From Lachnospiraceae bacterium (lineage in GTDB: Bacteria; Bacillota; Clostridia; Lachnospirales; Lachnospiraceae), in assembly GCA_022790905.1 (NCBI GenBank), contig JAAVYC010000236.1:1-8042 (forward strand): a stretch of 8,042 bases of DNA. Direction: 5' to 3'. Every line of letters begins with the position of its first letter. Position 1 is the stretch's first letter. This document shows, piece by piece, positions 1 to 7,119 of the stretch. Both the position numbers and the translations under genes were made by a program. The notes beneath the pieces were generated by a model, which made no database searches, had not been told where the DNA came from, and saw only the letters and a program-made list of their open reading frames with translations.

Positions 1-732
1 AAAGAGTCCCGTTCTGATATGCTTTCGCGTCTTTTGCTTTAGCGCAAATACCCACTTTTTCCCAAAATAGTTTCCAAAAAGAATATAACTATACTGCAAA
101 ATTTCTATCAGCGTATACCAATTTCGTTCCCGCAATCCCACATGGAAAGCCGCAAAAAAGGCACCTGTGATTGTCAGATAAAGTACCATAAACACAACCC
201 ATGCCTTCACAAATTCTTTCACTGAAAAACCAAGATCCGTGTCCTTCAACTGCATAGAACGAATTGCCATAGTAAGTCCCGGCTGGTTCCTGACAATCAT
301 CTTGACTTTCCTGAATTTTAATGGATGTTGAATCGAAATCAGATTATCTCCCTCTGATATAACGCTTGTCTGCTCCCAAAGATTTGTCCCCATCTTATCA
401 TAAAAAGAAAAGGTAATCTCCGCTGATTCCCGATTCAGAGCGGCTACATTTAAACCAATATAAGTCCAGGACCTATACATTTTAATCTCTGGCAATGTCT
501 TTTTTGCATTTTCATTGCTCATAAAATATGCGGCAAATTCCGGATCGTAATTCCATGTTGTAGTGGACTTTGTAAAAGTCTCTGGAGCAAACTCATACAC
601 TTCACCCTGATCAAAAAAGTTTTTCACATTGGAGCTTCCACTGATTCTCATCATGCCGATTGCAATGCTAAGCAATGCTCCAAACATCAGCCAAATATAC
701 ACTTTTATAAGTTTCTTTTTGCGTTGTCCCAT
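1..732 (-). CDS. Partial membrane protein, paralog of the O-antigen polymerase/ligase-like protein at 4125-6113 (N-terminal 244 residues)
   Basis: The frame stays open from the ATG at 732 to the window edge, so the 3' part is missing. The protein starts with a basic stretch (MGQRKKK) and a membrane segment at about residues 9-29. A polar region of about 140 residues follows, probably outside the membrane and beta-rich, then a second membrane segment at about 173-197. A basic cytoplasmic stretch ends in KQKTRKHIRTGLF (232-244). The same layout occurs in the polymerase-like protein encoded at 4125-6113: FFDQGEV (39-45) matches CFYDVGEV there, and KERTRRIGRIACF sits at exactly 232-244 in that protein. 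By this homology the missing part probably carries the multi-spanning Wzy_C/O-antigen ligase domain, but that is not visible here. The gene begins 20 nt after the Wzz stop. The only clear Shine-Dalgarno (AGGAG, 750-754) lies 17 nt from this ATG, so the start is uncertain. Base composition matches the Wzz gene more than the AT-rich paralog. Confidence 0.78.
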   Translation of the reverse strand, partial: MGQRKKKLIKVYIWLMFGALLSIAIGMMRISGSSNVKNFFDQGEVYEFAPETFTKSTTTWNYDPEFAAYFMSNENAKKTLPEIKMYRSWTYIGLNVAALNRESAEITFSFYDKMGTNLWEQTSVISEGDNLISIQHPLKFRKVKMIVRNQPGLTMAIRSMQLKDTDLGFSVKEFVKAWVVFMVLYLTITGAFFAAFHVGLRERNWYTLIEILQYSYILFGNYFGKKWVFALKQKTRKHIRTGLF

Positions 733-752
733 TTTCTTTTTTGTCCATTCTC

Positions 753-2219
753 CTACACAAGCATAATCATGCCGAGAACCACAACATTTTGTTCCGCACA
801 TAGCGTCAACTGCTTTTCTAGTGTCTCATATTGTGTCTCTTCTGTCTTTTCGACAATCACTATATTTTCCATCTCAGACATATGCTCAAATGCACTGGCA
901 TTACGAATGATATTTTCTTCAAACATCGCCTGGACTCCCGCCTTTTCCAATCCTTCTATAAAGAAATAAATTTCCTTTTTATCCTCATCTGGCAGATGCA
1001 GCGCAGAAGTAAAAAATACTTTCTGTATATTTTCCTTTTTACAGGTTACCGAGAGATTTGTCAGAATTAAATCCCGTTCTTCCTCTAACGACCAAATCGC
1101 CTTTTTCTGCTTTTTCTCAAGCCAGTAATCTATACCAGATAAACTCCGATTCTTTCCCTGCACTTTTATGTTTAGATTTCCAAAAATACGAAGTCCATAC
1201 AGTCCCTGTACTTCTTCTGCACTCTTGATACTTTTATTCAGGACATAACACATGATAATCCAAAGAGCGCTCAAAAAAATTCCCGCCATAAATCCTAATA
1301 AAAGGTACTTTTTACTAACTGTCGCTTTCGTGCTTTTAGTCTCCAGATCGCTTTCGGATTCCTCTGTATCACCCATCAAAATCCGTTTCTGTATATCGGT
1401 AAAATCTGTAATCAACGCATCCAAATCCGTTTCTAATTTCAAAATAGCGGCATTCAGCATATCTTGCTGCTCCGCAAGAACCCTATTGACAAATCTACCT
1501 TCATGCTTATCAACTAGCGTCAATTCATGCTCACCTATTTTCTCAGATAAAACGGCCTGATATTCTATAATCGCTGCCTCAAGAGCCTCGGAAATCTCAT
1601 CTATTATTTTTTCATTTTCTCCTGTCACATAGACGGAAAACGTATTCTCCTGAATCTGCTTTTCGAGACCTTTGATACTGTCAATATCCTTCGATGCAAT
1701 TAGTTCTCCCAGATACTCATCCTCTTTTTCCCATTTTATTTGCTCTTTCATACCCTCTAAAAATCCCTGATCATCCACATAAGAAGTATAACCTTTGAGA
1801 AGATCGTTTGTATAATCTTCTTCATTCTCCTTGTCAAAACTCCATGTATGCCCCGTATCTACATAATATTGCAGTACTTTTCTATTCTGATGGTAGGCAT
1901 CCAGATTCATTAGAACAGAATCTTCACGATAAGTTTCCTTGTCATCCAACTCCTGTACCATCACTTCTGCCTGTCTCAATTTCTTTTTTTCTTCTTGTGT
2001 CAGCCCTTTTTCCAGCTCTTTCGCCGAAACTTCGGTATTCTGTTGTGTTTGTTTCACGCCTTGTCTGCTTCTAAAATAAGAATATCCGCCCAGTAATAAC
2101 ATTCCTACAACAGCGCTTAGTAAAATTAATCTCCAACCATACAGGAGTTTCCAAAATAGTCTCTCCAGATTAATTTCTCTTTCCTCCGCACTATTCCAAT
2201 GATTCATATCTTTCGTCAT
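753..2219 (-). CDS. Wzz-type polysaccharide chain-length regulator with a C-terminal degenerate tyrosine-kinase-like domain
   Basis: A 488-residue inner-membrane protein of the Wzz/polysaccharide co-polymerase type, which controls chain length of the exported glycan. An N-terminal Wzz-like segment (INLERLFWKLLYGWR, 16-30) leads into a first membrane helix at about 29-48. A long, charged, largely helical extracytoplasmic region (about 50-300) follows, then a second helix at about 304-327. The cytoplasmic segment AEEVQGLYGLRIFGNLNI (334-351) resembles the post-TM2 stretch of Wzz/CapA proteins. Residues about 376-488 look like a shortened BY-kinase (CpsD/CapB) fold: ERDLILTNLSV resembles the RTLRTNL helix, VFFTSALHLPDEDKKE (401-416) stands where vTSxxPGEGKST should be, and the C-terminus VVVLGMIMLV matches the family's last strand. 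The P-loop glycines, the Walker B aspartates and a terminal tyrosine cluster are all absent, so kinase activity is not expected. The start ATG follows GAGGGGG, which overlaps the TGA of the dehydratase gene. The Wzz call is firm; the pseudokinase reading is inference. Confidence 0.88.
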   Translation of the reverse strand: MTKDMNHWNSAEEREINLERLFWKLLYGWRLILLSAVVGMLLLGGYSYFRSRQGVKQTQQNTEVSAKELEKGLTQEEKKKLRQAEVMVQELDDKETYREDSVLMNLDAYHQNRKVLQYYVDTGHTWSFDKENEEDYTNDLLKGYTSYVDDQGFLEGMKEQIKWEKEDEYLGELIASKDIDSIKGLEKQIQENTFSVYVTGENEKIIDEISEALEAAIIEYQAVLSEKIGEHELTLVDKHEGRFVNRVLAEQQDMLNAAILKLETDLDALITDFTDIQKRILMGDTEESESDLETKSTKATVSKKYLLLGFMAGIFLSALWIIMCYVLNKSIKSAEEVQGLYGLRIFGNLNIKVQGKNRSLSGIDYWLEKKQKKAIWSLEEERDLILTNLSVTCKKENIQKVFFTSALHLPDEDKKEIYFFIEGLEKAGVQAMFEENIIRNASAFEHMSEMENIVIVEKTEETQYETLEKQLTLCAEQNVVVLGMIMLV

Positions 2220-2223
2220 TTTT

Positions 2224-2229
2224 CCCCCT
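2224..2229 (-). promoter_or_regulatory. Shine-Dalgarno of the Wzz gene, overlapping the upstream stop
   Basis: The minus strand reads TGAGGGGGAAAAATG. The dehydratase stop TGA runs directly into a G-rich ribosome site four nt before the Wzz ATG at 2219. This layout favours translational coupling of the two genes and supports the chosen start. Confidence 0.6.
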
Positions 2230-4091
2230 CATTTCTTTGGTGTATAAGTCGGTGCCAACTCTTTCATATATTCTCGAATATCATCCGGTTCATCTTCCAC
2301 ATATTTTTTCAAATTTTCCAACTGAAGCAAAAAATGTTCTTCATCCATTTCGATTGGCTTTCCGATATGGATCAATCGATTTTCTGTCTCCTGCATCCCT
2401 TCTTCTTTCATAAGCATTTCCTCGAAAAGTTTTTCTCCCGGTCTCAATCCAGTAAAAACAATTTTGATATCTTCATCTGGCTTATGTCCTGATAAAAGGA
2501 TCAGATTCTTTGCCAGATCTAAAATTTTTATTGGCTCTCCCATATCCAGTACAAAGATCTCTCCGCCCTTTGCATAAGCACCTGCCTGAAGTACCAGAGA
2601 TACCGCTTCAGGAATAGTCATAAAATAACGAATGATATCGGGATGTGTGACCGTAACAGGTCCCCCTTCTTCAATCTGTCTTTTAAACAATGGAATTACA
2701 CTTCCATTGCTTCCCAGAACATTTCCAAATCGCACTGCCACAAACTCTGTCTTAGAATGTTTGTCATAAGTCTGTATAATCATTTCACACACACGCTTGG
2801 AGGCCCCCATAATGTTTGTAGGATTGACCGCTTTGTCTGTCGAAATCATCACAAACTTTTTCACATTCCATTTATCTGCCGCCTGTACCACTTTCCAGGT
2901 TCCTAACACATTATTTTTTACCGCTTCGTTTGGACTGTACTCCATTAATGGGACATGTTTATGCGCTGCTGCATGGTAGACAATATCTGGTCTGTATTCT
3001 TCAAAAATCAGATCCATCCGTTTTGTATTGCGGACAGAGGCAATCAATACTACTAAGTTTAATCCCGGATATTTCATTTTCAATTCATTTTGAATATCAT
3101 AGGCAGAATTTTCATAGATATCTACAATCACCAATTGTCTGGGATGATGAGAGGCAATTTGTCGACAAAGCTCACTTCCAATCGATCCTCCACCTCCAGT
3201 CACCAATATCACTTTATTGGAGACATAGTCCATAATAGAATTCAAATCTACTTTAATCGGTTCCCGACCCAGCAAATCATTCACCTCTACTTTTTTCAAT
3301 TTACTGAGACTGACTTCCCCGTTTACCAGCTGATACATACCCGGCAAACGTTTTAACTCACATCCGGTATCCTTACAGATATCCAGGATCTCTTTAATTT
3401 CTTTTTGAGATACCGACGGCATTGCAATCATAATCTCATCTACTGCGAACTCCCTTACTGCTTCTGGAATATCGTAGCGATTTCCGACGACACGGATTCC
3501 CGAAATAAAATTACCGACTTTCGTGTAAGAATCATCGATCACACAAACTACTTTTTTATCAATATGACTGCTGTGGGAAATTTCACGGATCAGCGCAGCT
3601 CCTGCATTTCCTGCCCCAACAATCATTACATTTGTTTTAATTCCCATCTCTATACGCTTATTTGTCAGACTACGGAGTGCCCGATAGGCAAAACGACTCA
3701 TAAATTCCAAAATAAATAAGATCCCACCAAAAAGCAAATAATAGCTTTTTGGCATACTATCATTATCCGGCGGAACGTATACAACAATAATCAATTGCGC
3801 AACCGATGCCAAAATACATGCTGCTGCAATATTGACCATTTCGCTTGCCCCTGCATACATCCACAAACTGGAATACATATGACTAAAGCCAAAAATAACA
3901 AGAACCACAACAATGATAATTGGCAAATAATGATGAATTACTGACAAATAAGTCCGCATACTCGTACTAATCTCAAGCTCAAATCTAATAAGCAACGCAA
4001 ATAAGACCGCCAAATAAATTGCAGTAACATCATATATTAATAATAATCCTTTTCTTATAAGTACTTCTTTACTTCCTAAATTTTTTCCCAT
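2229..4091 (-). CDS. Membrane-bound UDP-N-acetylhexosamine 4,6-dehydratase (CapD/WbpM/PglF family)
   Basis: This nucleotide-sugar dehydratase probably converts UDP-GlcNAc to a UDP-4-keto-6-deoxy sugar, the entry to QuiNAc, FucNAc or bacillosamine-type residues. Numbering is from the longer frame that opens with TTG at 4118 (subtract 9 for the start chosen here). Four membrane helices lie at about 23-45, 58-78, 92-114 and 126-142. A first Rossmann domain carries VGAGNAG (167-173) and the catalytic short-chain dehydrogenase-like domain carries TGGGGSIG (307-314). The active-site stretch ISTDKAVNPTNIMGASK (425-441) has Thr-Asp-Lys and a Met where ordinary SDR enzymes have Tyr, as in WbpM and PglF. 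RFGNVLGSNGSVIPLF and LRPGEKLFEE are further family signatures. Full length is normal for the large membrane-bound subgroup. I prefer ATG 4091 over TTG 4118 because AGAGAG stands 7 nt before it and nothing site-like precedes the TTG. The protein is 620 residues from this start. No aminotransferase or reductase partner is in the window, so the final sugar cannot be named. Confidence 0.93.
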   Translation of the reverse strand: MGKNLGSKEVLIRKGLLLIYDVTAIYLAVLFALLIRFELEISTSMRTYLSVIHHYLPIIIVVVLVIFGFSHMYSSLWMYAGASEMVNIAAACILASVAQLIIVVYVPPDNDSMPKSYYLLFGGILFILEFMSRFAYRALRSLTNKRIEMGIKTNVMIVGAGNAGAALIREISHSSHIDKKVVCVIDDSYTKVGNFISGIRVVGNRYDIPEAVREFAVDEIMIAMPSVSQKEIKEILDICKDTGCELKRLPGMYQLVNGEVSLSKLKKVEVNDLLGREPIKVDLNSIMDYVSNKVILVTGGGGSIGSELCRQIASHHPRQLVIVDIYENSAYDIQNELKMKYPGLNLVVLIASVRNTKRMDLIFEEYRPDIVYHAAAHKHVPLMEYSPNEAVKNNVLGTWKVVQAADKWNVKKFVMISTDKAVNPTNIMGASKRVCEMIIQTYDKHSKTEFVAVRFGNVLGSNGSVIPLFKRQIEEGGPVTVTHPDIIRYFMTIPEAVSLVLQAGAYAKGGEIFVLDMGEPIKILDLAKNLILLSGHKPDEDIKIVFTGLRPGEKLFEEMLMKEEGMQETENRLIHIGKPIEMDEEHFLLQLENLKKYVEDEPDDIREYMKELAPTYTPKK

Positions 4092-4098
4092 TATCACA

Positions 4099-4104
4099 CT
4101 CTCT
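4099..4104 (-). promoter_or_regulatory. Shine-Dalgarno that places the dehydratase start at ATG 4091
   Basis: AGAGAG on the minus strand lies 7 nt before ATG 4091. The alternative in-frame TTG at 4118 is preceded by TAATAACGTAGACAGTA, which has no ribosome-site character. The match to AGGAGG is moderate. Confidence 0.5.
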
Positions 4105-4124
4105 ATATCTTCTTCCAATACTGT

Positions 4125-6113
4125 CTACGTTATTATCTCTTTCTCTTGTTTATCCACATCCAGCATGCAAAACAACATCAAAAAATATGCAAAAAACCAC
4201 AATCCTAAAACCCATGGTCGTTCTGCTGTGTCATTCATAGATAGTATCAAAAACCCTAAAAAAACTGTCAATGGAAGTGCAGAATAATTTTTATATTTTT
4301 TCATGCAATTGATAGCCCTTTGCGAAGCTAACAACCATAAAGCTATATAACAGGGTAACGCAACAACGCCATACCTGTACGCTATTTCTAAAAACAAGTT
4401 ATGCGCTACCTGCCTTTTATCGCCTACTTTTACATTGCCGCTATGCCCAACTAAATTCATATTCTTTAAATACTTTTTCCATATAACAATTCGTCCGGAA
4501 GAAAACTCATCAAGATTTCTAAACTTCCTAAATACTCTTAGTTCCGATTGCGCTGCATATACAACATTCTTTCCATTCCAATCTGTTGATTCTTTTACTA
4601 GATTTTCTTCTGTTTGGTATTCTATTTCTGTACCGCAAACTCCTGGTAACACCGTCAATATTTTTTCCATAACCATCCATGAGGGTAAGATACAAATTCC
4701 TATTAGCAAAAAGAATATGACAGTCTGCTTTACTTTTTTTCTTTTTATTACCAAATAATAAACTGCTATCAAAACCAAAATTCCCATAGCTAATATAGGG
4801 CCTCTCGCCTGCGCTTTCCATAGAAAAAATAACGTAACGCCCAATTCCATTGCAAAAAATATACTTTTTTTCCAATTCCATTTTCTAGAAAGCATATTTA
4901 TCATAACAGAAATCTCACACGCAATCACCAAAACCAAATGACTTGCAAATACATTCGGCGCAAAAAACGGTCCATTATACCGATATCCGCTTTTGATCGG
5001 CCTGCAAAAAATGCAATACAATATCATCAGAAAAAATGTAATCCGGACCGCACAAATAATATCAGAAAACAACAACTCCGGTTCTTTCATTCTCGACCAT
5101 GCATATAGCATCAATCCCATAAATAGCAAAAAAACGTATCCTGTAAAACAATACATCTTACTTACTATGAAATCAGAAATACAAAACCAAATCATGAGAA
5201 AAAACCAACATTGAAAAATCTCCTGATCCCATTTTCTCAAATTTGTTTCCTTTTCTACAGATTCCACGGAAAATAGAAAAATTATAAAGATACATATTCC
5301 CATAATGATGGAAGTTTGCTTATACCAGGAAACATATTTCCCGATATTCCACATAAATACCATATATAACAGTACAAAGCTAAAACATGCAATCCGCCCA
5401 ATTCTTCTTGTACGTTCCTTAAAGCAACACATTGGACGAACTTTTTCATAAATAAATACCAAAATGTTCTGATAGCCGATACTTATTGCCCCTATCTTCT
5501 CATACATTTTTTTACGGTATTTTTTGTTCACAAACAACATAATTATATAACAACTTACAGCTATTATGGCTGCATAAAAACAAAATTCCACAAAATTCGT
5601 ACGATGTTCCCGCTCCTTAAATTGCACAGATTTCAACAGAAATTCAGCACCTTTTTGATCCCAAATCAAAATTTTAAGATTTTGAAAAATCATGCCATCC
5701 GTTTTAATGTAATTATGTCCCTCTTTTATTCGCTCTACTTTACTGAAAGTACTTTTTCCGCTTTCATCACAGCCAACCAGAATCCATTCCAACTGAGGAA
5801 CATTTAAAGAATCCACATAGATATCTATTTCTGCCCAACTACCGGAAGAACCCGGCAGAATTTTTATTGCATAATCCGTTAATAGCGTAAAATGGTTATC
5901 GTCATCATTTTCATAACCCACCCCCATGCTTTCCATCGTCAACATGCTTCCATAAACATCTGTCACTTCTCCCACATCATAAAAACATTTGAGATTAAAC
6001 GATTTACTCACTAACATAGCTGCAATAGATAAGCCAATAATGATACTTGTAATAACACGAGTGAATATTCTTATTTTATTAATTTCCTCTCCCTCTTTTA
6101 AAACATTTTGCAT
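4125..6113 (-). CDS. O-antigen polymerase/ligase-like membrane protein (Wzy/WaaL superfamily) with N-terminal extracytoplasmic domain
   Basis: A 662-residue protein with about 14 predicted membrane segments. It likely polymerises lipid-linked repeat units, or ligates the finished chain, at the outer face of the membrane. Wzy_C-type signatures are GPFFAPNVFASHLVLVI (381-397), KAQARGP (433-439, the usual S/T-R-G region), a large outer loop at about 483-570 containing SSGRIVIWKKYL, and AHNLFLEIAYRYGVVALP (570-587). Ahead of this core is an extra module: a membrane helix at about 18-36, a polar domain at about 38-170 that looks beta-rich, and a second helix at about 173-195 followed by a basic cytoplasmic linker. 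The partial gene at 1-732 shares this module. Only 3 nt separate the acyltransferase stop from this ATG; GGTGA (6121-6125) is a plausible ribosome site. The gene is clearly more AT-rich than the two genes downstream. Polymerase versus ligase cannot be decided from sequence alone. Confidence 0.85.
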   Translation of the reverse strand: MQNVLKEGEEINKIRIFTRVITSIIIGLSIAAMLVSKSFNLKCFYDVGEVTDVYGSMLTMESMGVGYENDDDNHFTLLTDYAIKILPGSSGSWAEIDIYVDSLNVPQLEWILVGCDESGKSTFSKVERIKEGHNYIKTDGMIFQNLKILIWDQKGAEFLLKSVQFKEREHRTNFVEFCFYAAIIAVSCYIIMLFVNKKYRKKMYEKIGAISIGYQNILVFIYEKVRPMCCFKERTRRIGRIACFSFVLLYMVFMWNIGKYVSWYKQTSIIMGICIFIIFLFSVESVEKETNLRKWDQEIFQCWFFLMIWFCISDFIVSKMYCFTGYVFLLFMGLMLYAWSRMKEPELLFSDIICAVRITFFLMILYCIFCRPIKSGYRYNGPFFAPNVFASHLVLVIACEISVMINMLSRKWNWKKSIFFAMELGVTLFFLWKAQARGPILAMGILVLIAVYYLVIKRKKVKQTVIFFLLIGICILPSWMVMEKILTVLPGVCGTEIEYQTEENLVKESTDWNGKNVVYAAQSELRVFRKFRNLDEFSSGRIVIWKKYLKNMNLVGHSGNVKVGDKRQVAHNLFLEIAYRYGVVALPCYIALWLLASQRAINCMKKYKNYSALPLTVFLGFLILSMNDTAERPWVLGLWFFAYFLMLFCMLDVDKQEKEIIT

Positions 6114-6116
6114 AAT

Positions 6117-7115
6117 TCATTCACCAATTATAAATTTCAATTTTGATTTTCTCAACAAGCAAGTCATTCCTATTGCAATCCCACCGAGTATTACCACATT
6201 AAAAAGAACCATTATATAAGCATTTATATCTGGCATATATCGAGCAGCAACCCATACCATCGGAGAATGAAGCAAATAAATCCCATAACTATTCTTGCTT
6301 ACAAATTTAAAAAATTTATTTGTTTTTTGAGGTATAATCGAATAAATCCCCAAAACACCAAACAATGCTGCAGCATAATAGACATAATTACTTCTCCACC
6401 CAAAATATATACACATACAAAACGAGCATACCATAATATACCATAGAGAACGTACATAATAATTTTTATCCGACTTTTTAAAATTATATAACTCATATTT
6501 ATGAATCAGAAATCCCAAATCAAACCAAAACAAATACATAAAAATTCTTTGAATTACTTTATTGATTTCAGTAAATTTTTCCTTTGCGATTATAGAGACA
6601 AAAAATAAAGCAATCAACACTCCAATATCAAATGATTTATCACCTATTTGCTTTCCAATTATTTTATGCAAAATATACATTATGGTAAAGATGACAAAAA
6701 GACACGGCAAATACCACAAATGAGCCGAATCCTCCATGAACAATATTTTATTTACAATATTATATTGAAAAGAATTTCCAAAACTTCTGACTCCCGCTAC
6801 CATCCGGGTAGGTACAACCCAAAAACACCCGATTAAAACATAAGGTACCATAATTCTAAAAACCTTATTACTTAAAAATTTCTTCAAACCTATCGTTTTT
6901 CTCAAAGAATAATAGAAAACAAAACCGGAGACAGACATAAATAATGGCATTTCCAATACATTTATAGTATCTTTTATCTCTTTTACAGCCCAAATTGTAT
7001 ACCGTGTATCTATAAAATGAAATTTTCCTGAATACATGATAATACTATGACCAAGCACAACCAAAAAAATAGCTAAACATCTAATATTCTCAATCTTCAT
7101 ATTTTTTTCGTGCAT
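6117..7115 (-). CDS. Membrane O-acyltransferase, acyltransferase-3 family (probable sugar O-acetyltransferase)
   Basis: A 332-residue integral membrane protein of about ten helices that probably transfers an acetyl or similar acyl group onto a sugar of the repeat unit. Family marks, numbered from this start, are NIRCLAIFLVVLGH (10-23, with the conserved Arg and His), MPLFMSVSGFVFYY (56-69), HLWYLPCLF (132-140) and SYGIYLLHSPMV (276-287). The length is typical for a stand-alone member without an SGNH domain. The frame extends to an ATG at 7148, but that start would overlap the LicD gene by 29 nt. ATG 7115 has AAGGA eight nt ahead and begins 4 nt after the LicD stop, so I use it. The acceptor and acyl donor cannot be read from sequence; acetyl is the commonest case. 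The gene is strongly AT-rich (one 60-nt line in it has only 14 G+C). Confidence 0.88.
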   Translation of the reverse strand: MHEKNMKIENIRCLAIFLVVLGHSIIMYSGKFHFIDTRYTIWAVKEIKDTINVLEMPLFMSVSGFVFYYSLRKTIGLKKFLSNKVFRIMVPYVLIGCFWVVPTRMVAGVRSFGNSFQYNIVNKILFMEDSAHLWYLPCLFVIFTIMYILHKIIGKQIGDKSFDIGVLIALFFVSIIAKEKFTEINKVIQRIFMYLFWFDLGFLIHKYELYNFKKSDKNYYVRSLWYIMVCSFCMCIYFGWRSNYVYYAAALFGVLGIYSIIPQKTNKFFKFVSKNSYGIYLLHSPMVWVAARYMPDINAYIMVLFNVVILGGIAIGMTCLLRKSKLKFIIGE

Positions 7116-7119
7116 AATC

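Noticed and set aside
724..3719. Several plus-strand open frames of about 60-104 codons (for example 724-969, 1252-1560, 2199-2492, 3405-3719)
   Set aside because: They lie wholly or almost wholly antisense to well-supported minus-strand genes, have low-complexity Phe/Ser/Ile/His-rich translations typical of antisense frames, and show no family motifs or ribosome sites.
4528..4881. Same-strand 117-codon frame inside the polymerase-like gene
   Set aside because: It overlaps a region with clear Wzy_C motifs in the main frame and has no recognisable protein features; a shadow frame.
6086..6095. Strong purine-rich GAGGGAGAGG just inside the polymerase-like gene, as an internal ribosome site
   Set aside because: No ATG, GTG or TTG follows at usable distance in frame; it simply encodes Glu-Gly-Glu-Glu of the N-terminus.
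6299..6496. Same-strand 65-codon hydrophobic frame inside the acyltransferase gene
   Set aside because: Hydrophobicity is expected in an alternative frame of an AT-rich membrane-protein gene; the main frame carries the family motifs.
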